Positions 25,723 to 34,345 are shown, counted from the stretch's first letter. The stretch: 64,000 nt of DNA from [Ruminococcus] lactaris ATCC 29176 (GCF_025152405.1 NZ_CP102292.1:2170001-2234000), one strand, 5' to 3'. Notes: a model not told the origin generated them from the sequence alone. Program-made: numbers and translations.

Positions 25723-26400
25723 TTATTTTTCCTTCCAGAAGAACCAGCGGATCTGAAACTTTGAACCCGCCGTCACTTCCGAATATTCTTCCTCCGTCAA
25801 TACCTTCTTTAACTGTTGTTTTCCCTTTTCAGGAAGTACTGCATTTGTTGTATCCAGAAAACACAGATTCGGATACAGTACGCACCACCAGTTATGTCCT
25901 GCCGCTTCTCCCAGTTCGATCCTCAGGGTCTTGTAATTTCCGGCAGGAAATGTGACATCTCCATAGGTCCGATCCGGGAAATAGCATGTCGTCACCGCCA
26001 CACTGACTGTCTGCTGCATCTGCAGGTCTGTCATTTTCTGCTCAGCCACCCGCCGGATTTCCTCCGTATGCCCCCGCATCCACCGGGTCGTCTCCTTTAC
26101 ATCCATCCCTTCAGGAAGTACTTCTTTTAAATAGGATAACACTGCATCCCGCACCTCCAACTTCACTGCCTGGTCTTTCCTGCTGTCGCTGTTCGCAAGA
26201 ACATGGAACCGCAACACTTCCTCTGCCAGATGCTCCTGTACTGCCCGGTCTTTTCTCTGCACATCTCCCAGCACTACTGCTGTTGTCACTACGGTTGCCA
26301 CGATCAGTGCAAGGAAAATGCTGATCACACGAATCTTCCCCGGTACGATCTGCTCTTTTCTGACTGCTTTTCTGACTGCTTCTCTGACTACTTCTTTCAT
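25723..26400 (-). CDS. spoIIR: Stage II sporulation protein R
   Basis: Forespore signal that triggers SpoIIGA to process pro-SigE in the mother cell. The protein has an N-terminal helix (IRVISIFLALIVATVVTTAVV) and the SpoIIR body: EEVLRFHVLANSDSRKDQAVKLEVRDAVL, then GNYKTLRIELGEAAGHNWWCVLYPNLCF. The ATG at 26400 has GGAGGG 7-8 nt upstream; the ATG at 26415 does not, so the shorter form (225 residues) is preferred. The N-terminus has a curious VREAVRKAVRK repeat. Confidence 0.94.
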   Translation of the reverse strand: MKEVVREAVRKAVRKEQIVPGKIRVISIFLALIVATVVTTAVVLGDVQRKDRAVQEHLAEEVLRFHVLANSDSRKDQAVKLEVRDAVLSYLKEVLPEGMDVKETTRWMRGHTEEIRRVAEQKMTDLQMQQTVSVAVTTCYFPDRTYGDVTFPAGNYKTLRIELGEAAGHNWWCVLYPNLCFLDTTNAVLPEKGKQQLKKVLTEEEYSEVTAGSKFQIRWFFWKEK

Positions 26401-26487
26401 ATGTAATCCCTCCATATATCTATTGTCCGGTCAGGTTTTTCCTGATCTTTCTCATCTTTTTCCGGTCATCCGATCGGCTGATATATG

Positions 26488-26516
26488 GAGTATTACCTGA
26501 AAGCTGCCCTCTATTC
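26488..26516 (-). promoter_or_regulatory. Candidate SigF/SigG promoter of spoIIR
   Basis: Minus strand GAATA (26516-26512), 17 nt, AATACTC (26494-26488), close to the GHATR / CATnnTA pattern of forespore sigma factors. spoIIR is SigF-controlled in B. subtilis, which supports the call. Confidence 0.35.
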
Positions 26517-26522
26517 ATTTTT

Positions 26523-26600
26523 CGGATACATTTTCCTGCTGATGCACTTTTCTTCCTGATACATTTTTCTTACATACGCTTTTTTCTATACGCTTTCTTC
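26523..26600. repeat. Degenerate tandem repeats at the gntR 3' end
   Basis: About five units of 14-17 bp built on GATACATTTTTCTT-like sequence, the last containing the stop codon of the GntR-family gene at 26586. The copies have diverged strongly. Confidence 0.55.
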
Positions 26601-27269
26601 TTTTTCGCGGATCGTGTCTACTACTGCCTCTGCCTGGTTCTTGATATGCTGTCCTGTGATCTGGGTCGCACGATCTTTATCCCGGCTTTCGATCGAATCA
26701 ATGATCGTCTGATGTTCTTCCAGCAACTGCGGATAACACTCTTTCTTTTTCAGATATTCAATCCTGTAGCGATACATCTGCTCCCGCAAATTGTTCAGAA
26801 GCTGGATCAGACGGCGGTTATCCGTAGCTGCATAAATGATATCATGAAATGCCACATCCGCCTGTGCGATCCGGGTAATATCATCGCTGTCCAGCGTATT
26901 ACAAAATTCTGCGGAAGCCTCCTTCATCGCTTTGATCCCTTCTTCATCCATACGGTCGCAGGCAAGCTGGACTGCCAGTTCCTCCAACGCACACCGCACT
27001 TCCAGTACATCTCTTAAATTCTTTTCCGTGATTTCTGCAACTTCTGCACCTTTCCTTGGGATCATCAGGACAAGACCTTCCAGCTCAAGCTTACGGATCG
27101 CCTCACGGATCGGTGTCCGGCTCACTCCGAGTTTGTTCGCAAGCTGGATCTCCATCAGTCTTTCTCCCGGCTTCAGTTCCCCTCTTAAGATCGCCTGCCG
27201 CAGCGTATTAAATACCACATCTCTCAGAGGCAGGTACTCATCCATCGTTACTTCAAAATCTGTTCCCAT
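26586..27269 (-). CDS. GntR-family transcriptional regulator, FCD subfamily
   Basis: 227 residues. An N-terminal winged helix (LRQAILRGELKPGERLMEIQLANKLGVSRTPIREAIRKLELEGLV, about 22-66) is followed by the all-helical FCD ligand domain (VLEVRCALEELAVQLAC ... DVAFHDIIYAATDN), whose Asp/His set usually binds a metal and an organic acid. The ligand and targets are unknown. It begins 1 bp after the ispE stop, so it is transcribed with a housekeeping isoprenoid gene. Confidence 0.93.
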   Translation of the reverse strand: MGTDFEVTMDEYLPLRDVVFNTLRQAILRGELKPGERLMEIQLANKLGVSRTPIREAIRKLELEGLVLMIPRKGAEVAEITEKNLRDVLEVRCALEELAVQLACDRMDEEGIKAMKEASAEFCNTLDSDDITRIAQADVAFHDIIYAATDNRRLIQLLNNLREQMYRYRIEYLKKKECYPQLLEEHQTIIDSIESRDKDRATQITGQHIKNQAEAVVDTIREKEESV

Positions 27270-27270
27270 A

Positions 27271-28146
27271 TTATTTTCTCCTTACGTTATGCACATTCGT
27301 CACATAGACCTGCTTCGTCAGTCCGCTCTCACGAATCTTCCTCTGTGCCTCCCTTGCCGCAGCACGGTTTTCAAAAAGTCCGAAAACAGTAGGACCACTG
27401 CCACTCATCATCGCACCAATCGCACCATTCTCTCTCATGACCTGCTTCAATTCTTCGATCACCGGATGCATCGGGATCGTAACATCCTCCAGCACGTTCC
27501 CCATATTTTCTGAAATCCTGTGAAGATCCTTCTGCCTCAGACCCTCGATCAGAGCATCTATATCAGGATGTTCTATGATCTCCTCTGAGTCCAGTGCCTC
27601 ATAAACTACTTTGGTTGATACACTGACCGGTGGCTTTGCGATCAGGACCGTACATTTCGGCATGGCAGGGAGGACACTTAATTTTTCTCCGATCCCTTCT
27701 GCCAGCACTGTTCCTCTCATAATACAGTAAGGCACATCTGCTCCCAGCTTTACCCCACGTTCCATCAGATCTTTTTGCTGCAGGTGGAGTCCGAACATGC
27801 GGTTCATCCCGAATAAGACAGCCGCTGCATCTGAACTGCCGCCTGCCAGTCCCGCTGCCACCGGAATATGCTTATTCAACACGATCTTCACACCCTCGCT
27901 GATCCCAAATTCCTCGATCAGGAGCTTTGCTGCTTTATAAGCAATATTGGTATCTCCTGTCGGGAGAAATCCCAGGTTGGTCGTAAGTTCAATCCCAGGT
28001 TCTTTCTTCTTTGTCAGCTTTACTTCATCATACAAATAAATGGTCTGCATGACCATACGCACATCATGATATCCGTTCTCTCTTCTTCCCAGTACATCCA
28101 GTCCCAGGTTTATTTTTGCAAGTGCTTTCAGCTCGATCTGATTCAT
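27271..28146 (-). CDS. ispE: 4-diphosphocytidyl-2-C-methyl-D-erythritol kinase
   Basis: GHMP kinase of the MEP isoprenoid pathway, phosphorylating CDP-ME. ALAKINLGLDVLGRRENGYHD opens the protein, PVAAGLAGGSSDAAAV is the ATP-binding GHMP motif and MMSGSGPTVFGLF the third motif. The ATG at 28146 has a GGAAG ribosome-binding site and places ALAKINL at the usual distance; the upstream ATG at 28173 would add nine unconserved residues. Confidence 0.95.
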   Translation of the reverse strand: MNQIELKALAKINLGLDVLGRRENGYHDVRMVMQTIYLYDEVKLTKKKEPGIELTTNLGFLPTGDTNIAYKAAKLLIEEFGISEGVKIVLNKHIPVAAGLAGGSSDAAAVLFGMNRMFGLHLQQKDLMERGVKLGADVPYCIMRGTVLAEGIGEKLSVLPAMPKCTVLIAKPPVSVSTKVVYEALDSEEIIEHPDIDALIEGLRQKDLHRISENMGNVLEDVTIPMHPVIEELKQVMRENGAIGAMMSGSGPTVFGLFENRAAAREAQRKIRESGLTKQVYVTNVHNVRRK

Positions 28147-28203
28147 CCGTATCTTCCATCCTCTCAATCGCAAAACGCATGCTGTATCTTGTATACATTG
28201 TAC

Positions 28204-29763
28204 TTACAGTATACTCATATTTTCTTTAAAAATCAATAATTTATCCCCCTCTTTCACATTTTCATTCTGCATTCCGTTCACTTCCATAATGCCCTCTTTT
28301 GTTGTCATATACCGCTTTGCAAGCTGCCACAGATCTTCTCCGCTCTGCACGATATGCCCCACGATCGACGGTCTTTTTTCAAGCTGTGCCAGGTCCAGCG
28401 GTTCTTCCCTGACATTCTCCATCGTCCACACTTTCACCGGTCTTCTTAAAAATGTATCAAATGTGAGGATTCCTTTGATCTCCACTGATTCACTTCCGAC
28501 CAGTGTAATCTGCAACTGCTCGATATGCTGTTCCATATTGTAGACTGTTTCCTCCGGCATTTCTTTACACTCGATCTGATGTTCAAATGGGATCATTCCC
28601 TGCCAGCTTCCATATGGTTCTGCATCATCTCCACGCAAATAAAGGAACGAGAGGTGTAAAATTCCTTCCACCCGGATTCCCTCTCCGGTCCTATCTGCAT
28701 GCTCCACCTGGATTGCTCCTCTGGCATGCAGGATCTGCAGAACATCTGTCTTCAGCTCCGGCAGTGACAGTCGTTCCGTCACCTTACATTTTGACTGATT
28801 CTGCATTAATAATTCTTCACATACCACCTCAGTCGTATCAAAAAGACACTGTTTCTGAAGTGAATACAGATCTTCCAGCAGTTCCACGCTTTCCTCCCGG
28901 TAAAAATTCATATGGAGTGCCAGCGTTCCTTCAATTCCAAGAATCCGCATTTCCCCGTCTTCATCCATTCTGAGATCGGTCAGTGTATCCTCCATCGTAT
29001 GGCGAATAGAAAAATACATCTCTTCACTGATTCCCTCACACGGAATCCTTCCCTCATAAGGGATCGTCTGTGAGATCCAGTCCGGCTTTTCATCCCCGGA
29101 CAGATACATACAGAACAGGAACAGTTCTCCCCGCACGATCAATTCATCCTGTCCTGGACGCAGTTCCAGTTTCCGCTCACTGATATCGGTAAATAAGATC
29201 TGCCCTATACTTTCTTTCGTTCCCGGAATCGTAATTTCTTCTTTGATTCTGTATGTATCTTTTTTGGTCACTTCCAGTTGCAGGAGCTGCACTTTTTTCA
29301 TTTTTTTATACAGCGGAACATCCCCTTCTGCATCCGTCACGGTCTCTTCATCTACCAGCTTTTCCCTGCCGACTTCCAGTTCCACCATCGCACGCAGACT
29401 CAGTTTTCTTGAATGGATCAGGGACGGAGTAAACTCGATCCGCACATTCTGAATATAAAATTCTTCCCCCTCCTGATTTTCTGCATAAACCATCTCCTCA
29501 AACGGAAGTTTTCCTTCCAGCACCCCAGGTTTCGGATCTGAAGAAACATTCAGATAAAGAATCCTGAAATACAGCTTTCCTGTAATCCGGACATAATTTT
29601 CTACCGGACGGATCTCTTCGATCTTCAGCTCTGTTCCTGTATCAACAATTCTTCTGACATCCTCTTTTGCCTCCGGTACATTATACTCTTCATCCACATA
29701 AAACTGGTCAAAGATCTTCTTTCCTTCTCTGACGTAATGAATCCTCTTTTTTATCAGTTCCAT
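28204..29763 (-). CDS. SPOCS (DUF3794) and LysM spore-coat type protein
   Basis: 519 residues. Three or more SPOCS (DUF3794) repeats occupy about residues 30-440; each has a FRILYL-, FCMYL- or FLYL-type beta-strand core and a later LPFEEMVYAE- or IPYEGRIPCE-type strand. A single LysM domain lies at the C-terminus (about 466-512: HIVQSGEDLWQLAKRYMTTKEGIMEVNGM). SPOCS-LysM proteins bind the spore cortex or coat in Clostridia. It is followed by ispE after a 57-bp gap. Confidence 0.88.
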   Translation of the reverse strand: MELIKKRIHYVREGKKIFDQFYVDEEYNVPEAKEDVRRIVDTGTELKIEEIRPVENYVRITGKLYFRILYLNVSSDPKPGVLEGKLPFEEMVYAENQEGEEFYIQNVRIEFTPSLIHSRKLSLRAMVELEVGREKLVDEETVTDAEGDVPLYKKMKKVQLLQLEVTKKDTYRIKEEITIPGTKESIGQILFTDISERKLELRPGQDELIVRGELFLFCMYLSGDEKPDWISQTIPYEGRIPCEGISEEMYFSIRHTMEDTLTDLRMDEDGEMRILGIEGTLALHMNFYREESVELLEDLYSLQKQCLFDTTEVVCEELLMQNQSKCKVTERLSLPELKTDVLQILHARGAIQVEHADRTGEGIRVEGILHLSFLYLRGDDAEPYGSWQGMIPFEHQIECKEMPEETVYNMEQHIEQLQITLVGSESVEIKGILTFDTFLRRPVKVWTMENVREEPLDLAQLEKRPSIVGHIVQSGEDLWQLAKRYMTTKEGIMEVNGMQNENVKEGDKLLIFKENMSIL

Positions 29764-29774
29764 TTTTCTCCTCC

Positions 29775-30203
29775 TTATTCAAACCGGATATTTTTTTCTG
29801 TCTCTTCTAGTTCCACTACTACATAAGGATAAGTTGCAATCTCCTTTTTTTCTTCTCCTTTTTCCGGTCCGAGAAGACCGGTATGGATATAGACCGTTTC
29901 CTGTGTTTCACAGAGCCGGTCCACTTCCACACTGTATCCTGTTGTCTTCTGCTCTCCATATCCCTCGGCAAGATACAATTTCCCCTGATCCGCAAAAGTC
30001 AGCCGGAACGGGGTTTTCTTATTTTTCTCGATCAGGCTCATTAATTCTTCCGGAATCGCCTCCTCCGTAACTACTTTTATCTCCAGTTCGTGCTGTTCAG
30101 AATTCTTTTTTTCCTGCCGCACGCAGCCTCCGGCCTCCAAAGACAGCAGAAGACAGAAAGCCAGTGCAAAAGTTTTCCACATACTCTGCTTTTTTCTCTC
30201 CAC
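29775..30203 (-). CDS. Lipoprotein with PrcB-like C-terminal domain
   Basis: 142 residues. A basic start plus hydrophobic stretch ends in LEAGGC, a lipobox with Cys27 as the lipidated residue. The rest (about 60-140) has the short beta pattern of PrcB C-terminal domains: KLYLAEGYGEQKTTGYSVEVDRL, YIHTGLLGP, TYPYVVVELEET. Function unknown; it is upstream of the SPOCS-LysM gene, 11 bp apart, which suggests a spore or envelope role. Confidence 0.65.
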   Translation of the reverse strand: MERKKQSMWKTFALAFCLLLSLEAGGCVRQEKKNSEQHELEIKVVTEEAIPEELMSLIEKNKKTPFRLTFADQGKLYLAEGYGEQKTTGYSVEVDRLCETQETVYIHTGLLGPEKGEEKKEIATYPYVVVELEETEKNIRFE

Positions 30204-30288
30204 TTTTCCACCTGTTGCGGCATATTTTCCCTATTATCCTATGACATTCCCAATACAGATATTCCTTTCCGGCCTGTCCTCCCCAGCC

Positions 30289-30317
30289 TTGTATTTTACG
30301 GGATGCTCCTGTATAAT
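30289..30317 (+). promoter_or_regulatory. Promoter of plsC
   Basis: TTGTAT (30289-30294), 17-nt spacer, TATAAT (30312-30317) preceded by TG: a strong extended SigA promoter. It leaves a leader of about 100 nt. Confidence 0.75.
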
Positions 30318-30324
30318 GGAAAGA

Positions 30325-30399
30325 TATCAGGGCGTCTGGTTTCCGCACTGCAGGAGCCTGCTCACGAGTGAGTTCAAAGTCTTTTACCACGCTCCGATA
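30325..30399 (+). ncRNA. Structured 5' leader of plsC, class not recognised
   Basis: Closing helix 30325-30335 with 30389-30399: TATC-A-GGGCGT pairs with ACGCTC-C-GATA (10 bp, one mismatch). It encloses small hairpins, among them CTCA-CGAG-TGAG at 30361-30372 and a GCAG/CTGC stem. It begins about 8 nt after the -10 element and ends 26 nt before the ATG. No terminator is seen, so control at translation or RNA stability would be expected. It does not match purine, TPP, SAM, FMN or c-di-GMP consensus sequences that I know. Confidence 0.45.
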
Positions 30400-30425
30400 G
30401 CATAAAATAAAAGAGAGGAATTTCT

Positions 30426-31160
30426 ATGATTCGATTAATATGTATTGTTGTATTTCTGATTTTATACCTGATCCTGTCGATTCCGGTTTTTCTCGTGGAA
30501 TGGCTGATCGGTAAGTTCAATCCACAGGCACGGGATATCAGTTCCTTAAGGATCGTCCAGTGGGGATTTAAAGTGATCCTGAAAATGACCGGAGTAAAGG
30601 TCACTGTGATCGGTGAAGAAAATATTCCTGATGAACCGGTTCTTTACGTGGGAAACCATCGCAGCTTCTTTGATATCCTGCTTACCTACAGCCGCTGCAA
30701 AAGACTGACCGGATATATTGCAAAGAAAGAGATGGAAAAAGTTCCCCTGCTTTCGATCTGGATGCGTTTTGTCTATTGTCTTTTCCTTGACCGAGAGAAT
30801 CCAAAAGAGGGACTTAAGACGATCCTGAAAGCCATCGAATATATCAAAAAGGGGATTTCGATCTGTATCTTCCCTGAGGGTACAAGAAATAAAGGAGAAG
30901 AACTTTCTCTTCTTCCTTTTAAAGAGGGAGCATTTAAAGTCGCAACCAAAACCGGTTGTGCTATTGTACCGATCTCCATGAATAATACCTGTGAGATTTT
31001 TGAAGCTCATTTTCCAAAGATCAGAAAGACCCACGTTGTCCTTGAATATGGAAAGCCGATCTACCCGGATGAGCTGGATAAGGATACGAAAAAGCATATC
31101 AGTGAATATGTAAGAAATATCATTGATGAGACGATCCATAAAAATGCTGAACTTATATAG
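30426..31160 (+). CDS. plsC: 1-acyl-sn-glycerol-3-phosphate acyltransferase
   Basis: Adds the second acyl chain in phosphatidate synthesis at the inner membrane. 244 residues. The N-terminal helix IRLICIVVFLILYLILSIPVFL anchors the protein; motif I is VGNHRSFFD (HxxxxD), followed by FLDRENP and motif III IFPEGTRNKG. One of the few plus-strand genes here, with its own promoter and a strong terminator. Confidence 0.94.
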   Translation: MIRLICIVVFLILYLILSIPVFLVEWLIGKFNPQARDISSLRIVQWGFKVILKMTGVKVTVIGEENIPDEPVLYVGNHRSFFDILLTYSRCKRLTGYIAKKEMEKVPLLSIWMRFVYCLFLDRENPKEGLKTILKAIEYIKKGISICIFPEGTRNKGEELSLLPFKEGAFKVATKTGCAIVPISMNNTCEIFEAHFPKIRKTHVVLEYGKPIYPDELDKDTKKHISEYVRNIIDETIHKNAELI

Positions 31161-31184
31161 TTTAGCATTTTCAGAGAACTGAAG

Positions 31185-31232
31185 AAGACGACTGTGAATC
31201 ATGAATACTCATCTTTCACGGTCGTCTTTTTT
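31185..31232 (+). terminator. Terminator of plsC
   Basis: Stem AAGACGACTGTGAA (31185-31198) with TTCACGGTCGTCTT (31215-31228) followed by a T run. Confidence 0.85.
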
Positions 31233-31257
31233 ATTCTTCCAAACTGTTTCTTAGCTT

Positions 31258-31467
31258 TTATTCAATTCCTGTTACTGTGTAATCTTTCTCTTCCACAGCT
31301 TTTTTCAGCACATCATCACTGATTTTGCTGTTCAGTGTCACTACGGCTGTTCCGGCCTCATGGCTTACTTCCGCTGTCTCTACCTGGTCCAGTGCTTCCA
31401 GTGCTTTCTTCACTGCTGCCTCACAATGTCCACACATCATACCTTCAATTTTGATCGTCTTTGTCAT
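31258..31467 (-). CDS. copZ: Nested CopZ-like copper chaperone, internal start within copA
   Basis: Inside copA and in the same frame, AGGAGG (31481-31476) stands 5 nt from one ATG (31470) and 8 nt from a second (31467). Starting at the second ATG gives a free 69-residue protein MTKTIKIEGMMCGHC..., the size of a typical CopZ. This looks like a copZ gene fused to copA by loss of the stop codon but with its ribosome-binding site kept. Whether the internal start is used is not shown by sequence. Confidence 0.5.
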   Translation of the reverse strand: MTKTIKIEGMMCGHCEAAVKKALEALDQVETAEVSHEAGTAVVTLNSKISDDVLKKAVEEKDYTVTGIE

Positions 31468-33792
31468 CATTTCTTCCTCCTGCTTTTTCTTGCTTCTATT
31501 CGCTCTGACTTTTTTGTCATGACTTCCATCATACATTTTAAACCAGTTCAGTCTCAATGCATTTGTTACCACGCAGAAACTGGACAGGCTCATCGCCGCT
31601 GCCCCAAACATTGGGTTCAACTGCCATTCGAATAACGGAATCCATACTCCTGCTGCCAGCGGGATTCCGATTACATTATAAAAGAATGCCCAGAATAGAT
31701 TTTCATGGATATTGCGGAGTGTCGCCCGGCTCATCCGGATTGCTGCCGGAACATCGCTCAGTCTGCTCTTCATCAGCACAACATCTGCCGCATCAATGGC
31801 AATATCTGTTCCCGCTCCAATCGCGATTCCTATATCTGCTCTCGTCAGAGCCGGAGCATCATTGATCCCATCTCCGACCATTGCCACCTTTCCTTTTTTC
31901 TTCAGTGAACGGATCACTGCCTCTTTTCCTTCCGGCAGCACACCTGCAATGACTTCATCCACTCCTGCCTGCTCTCCGATTGCTTTTGCGGTACGCTCAT
32001 TATCTCCGGTCAGCATAACCACCCGGATTCCCATATTCTGCAGTTCTTTTACTGCCTGTGGACTGTCTTCTTTGATGACATCTGCAACCGCAATGATTCC
32101 GATCAGTTTCTCATTTTTTACAAAGAACAGCGGAGTCTTTCCCTCCTGTGCAAACTTCTGTGCCTGCTGCTCTGCCGCATCCGGTATTTCACTTTTTGAT
32201 CGGATATATTTTAAGTTTCCACCATAAAGCCAGGCTTCTCCCAGCCTTCCCGAAAGTCCGTTTCCTGCAATCGCCTGAAAATCTTCTGCCTCTTCTTTAC
32301 TTTCTACTCCCTTTTCTTTCGCATATTCCAGTACTGCCCTTGCCAGTGGATGCTCGCTTTTCTTTTCCAGTACATAAGCTGTTCTGACCAGTTCTTCCTC
32401 CGAAATTTTCTCTGCCGGGAAAAGATCCGTCACTCTCGGCTCTCCGCTTGTGATCGTTCCGGTCTTATCCAGTGCCACAATCTGCGTCTTTCCTGTCTCT
32501 TCCAGCGATACTGCTGTCTTAAACATGATGCCATTTTTTGCACCCATGCCATTTCCTACCATAATCGCTACCGGAGTTGCAAGTCCCAACGCACACGGAC
32601 AACTGATGACAAGCACTGAAATTCCTCTTGCAAGTGCAAATCCGATACTCTGTCCTGCCAACAGCCACACAACCATCGTGATCACTGCAATCGTAATGAC
32701 TGTCGGTACAAATACTCCTGATACCCGGTCTGCAACTTTGGCGATTGGTGCTTTCGTGGCTGCTGCATCACTGACCATCTGAATGATCTGTGACAGGGTT
32801 GTATCTTCTCCAACTCTCGTTGCCTCACAGCGGATAAAACCTGACTGGTTCAAAGTCGCTGCAGATACCGTATCTCCACTCTTCTTATCCACCGGAATAC
32901 TCTCACCGGTCAGTGCCGCTTCATTCACGGCACTTGTACCCTCGATCACCATTCCATCTACCGGGATATTTTCCCCCGGTCTGACCACAAATACATCTCC
33001 TTTTTTTACCTGCTCAATAGATACATTCAGTTCTTCTCCATTCCTTATTACCGTTGCTGTCTTCGGAGCAAGCTTCATAAGACTCTTCAGTGCATCCGTC
33101 GTCTTTCCTTTCGATCTTGCTTCCAGCATCTTTCCTACAGTGATCAGCGTAAGGATCATCGCTGCTGACTCAAAATAGAATTCATGCATGAATGACATGA
33201 CACCATCCATATCCCCGCTGACCTGAGCCGCAGTCATCGCATACAATGCATAGACACTGTAGCCATAAGATGCTCCTGCTCCCAGTGCCACCAGTGTATC
33301 CATATTGGGGGTGAGATGGATCATGCCTTTAAACCCATTGACAAAGAATTTCTGATTGATCACCATCACTGTCGTTGTCAGAAGTAACTGCGTCAGACCC
33401 ATCGCAATATGATTTTCTGCCATAAAAGAAGGCAACGGCCATCCCCACATCATATGTCCCATTGATACATACATCAACGGGATAAGAAATACCAGTGAAG
33501 CGATCAGTCTCCTTTTCATCTTCGGAGTCTCTGTATCTTTCAGCATCTCATCCGCTGCAGCAGCAGATGCTGTTCCTCCGTTTCCGTTCTCTGCATTTTT
33601 CAGCGATGCTCCGTATCCGGATGCCTCCACAGCGGCAATGATCTCGGATGCCGACGCAGTTCCCTCCACTCCCATGGAGTTAGTCAGCAGACTTACCGAG
33701 CATGAGGTTACCCCTGGGACATTGGATACCGCTTTTTCTACACGGCTGCTGCACGCTGCACAGCTCATCCCTGTCACACGATATTGTTCCAT
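31258..33792 (-). CDS. copA: Copper-translocating P1B-type ATPase with N- and C-terminal HMA domains
   Basis: Exports Cu(I). 844 residues: HMA domain 1 with GMSCAACSS (8-16), eight membrane helices, actuator loop with LTGESIPV, the transmembrane SCPCALGLATPV metal site, the phosphorylation motif DKTGTIT, and the hinge GDGINDAPAL. A second HMA domain is joined in frame at the C-terminus (GMMCGHCEAAVKKAL, about 784-798), after a Lys/Arg/Glu-rich linker. CsoR is encoded just upstream with matching operators, so the pair is copper-induced. Confidence 0.95.
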   Translation of the reverse strand: MEQYRVTGMSCAACSSRVEKAVSNVPGVTSCSVSLLTNSMGVEGTASASEIIAAVEASGYGASLKNAENGNGGTASAAAADEMLKDTETPKMKRRLIASLVFLIPLMYVSMGHMMWGWPLPSFMAENHIAMGLTQLLLTTTVMVINQKFFVNGFKGMIHLTPNMDTLVALGAGASYGYSVYALYAMTAAQVSGDMDGVMSFMHEFYFESAAMILTLITVGKMLEARSKGKTTDALKSLMKLAPKTATVIRNGEELNVSIEQVKKGDVFVVRPGENIPVDGMVIEGTSAVNEAALTGESIPVDKKSGDTVSAATLNQSGFIRCEATRVGEDTTLSQIIQMVSDAAATKAPIAKVADRVSGVFVPTVITIAVITMVVWLLAGQSIGFALARGISVLVISCPCALGLATPVAIMVGNGMGAKNGIMFKTAVSLEETGKTQIVALDKTGTITSGEPRVTDLFPAEKISEEELVRTAYVLEKKSEHPLARAVLEYAKEKGVESKEEAEDFQAIAGNGLSGRLGEAWLYGGNLKYIRSKSEIPDAAEQQAQKFAQEGKTPLFFVKNEKLIGIIAVADVIKEDSPQAVKELQNMGIRVVMLTGDNERTAKAIGEQAGVDEVIAGVLPEGKEAVIRSLKKKGKVAMVGDGINDAPALTRADIGIAIGAGTDIAIDAADVVLMKSRLSDVPAAIRMSRATLRNIHENLFWAFFYNVIGIPLAAGVWIPLFEWQLNPMFGAAAMSLSSFCVVTNALRLNWFKMYDGSHDKKVRANRSKKKQEEEMMTKTIKIEGMMCGHCEAAVKKALEALDQVETAEVSHEAGTAVVTLNSKISDDVLKKAVEEKDYTVTGIE

Positions 33793-33875
33793 CTTTTCAC
33801 CTTCCTGTTCTATTTTCCGGTTCCTGTTCTTCCTTCCGGTTTCTGTTTTACTTTCCAGAAGCTATACGGCAATCA

Positions 33876-34187
33876 TTATTTCATCAGTTTCTGCAATGTT
33901 GCAACCAGTTCATCCACTGTTGCATCTTTTCCCTCTCTTATATCATCCGCCACGCAGGTACGAATATGGTTTGCAAGAAGTACTTTATTAAAACTGTTCA
34001 ATGCCGCATTCACAGCTGAGACCTGTACTAAAATGTCCGGGCAATAGGCATCATTTTCTACCATTCTCCTGATCCCCCTGACCTGCCCTTCGATCCTGCT
34101 CAATCTGTTCAGTAAATCTTTATATTCTTTTTCCGAACGCTCCTTTGTCTTATGACAGCAACCCGGACAGACTTTTTCTTCTTCCAT
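33876..34187 (-). CDS. csoR: CsoR-family copper-sensing repressor
   Basis: 103-residue all-helical DUF156 repressor. The Cu(I) ligands are present as Cys in AYCPDILVQ and His and Cys in ANHIRTCV. RLSRIEGQVRGIRRM is the conserved DNA-binding and tetramer helix. The N-terminus adds CPGCCHKT, an extra Cys cluster seen in some members. It precedes copA by 83 bp and overlies paired operators, so it should repress its own promoter until copper binds. Confidence 0.93.
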   Translation of the reverse strand: MEEEKVCPGCCHKTKERSEKEYKDLLNRLSRIEGQVRGIRRMVENDAYCPDILVQVSAVNAALNSFNKVLLANHIRTCVADDIREGKDATVDELVATLQKLMK

Positions 34188-34238
34188 GATTATGCTCCTT
34201 TTTGATCGAAATTATGAGAGACACACTTTGTGGATTTT

Positions 34239-34257
34239 AATACCCCCTATAGGTATT
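34239..34257. promoter_or_regulatory. CsoR operator 1
   Basis: Near-palindrome ATACCCCCTATAGGTAT with the G-tract core of CsoR sites, in the early leader downstream of the csoR promoter. Confidence 0.6.
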
Positions 34258-34270
34258 CTTCACATTCCGA

Positions 34271-34299
34271 ATTATATACCCATAAGGGGTATATTTCAA
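34271..34299 (-). promoter_or_regulatory. csoR-copA promoter with CsoR operator 2 in its spacer
   Basis: Minus strand TTGAAA (34299-34294), exactly 17 nt, TATAAT (34276-34271). The spacer and flanks form the palindrome ATATACCCATAAGGGGTATAT at 34274-34294, so bound CsoR would block polymerase directly. Confidence 0.8.
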
Positions 34300-34345
34300 G
34301 TGCTTTTTCTATTATTTTCAGGATTGATTGTATTTTGGAGATATT

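Noticed and set aside
30097-30390. A 97-residue frame on the minus strand over the plsC promoter and leader
   Set aside because: It overlaps a strong plus-strand promoter and structured leader, has odd composition and no ribosome-binding site.
31713-33178. Long plus-strand frames opposite copA
   Set aside because: They mirror the conserved ATPase gene, with Ser/Ala-rich shadow composition and no start signals.
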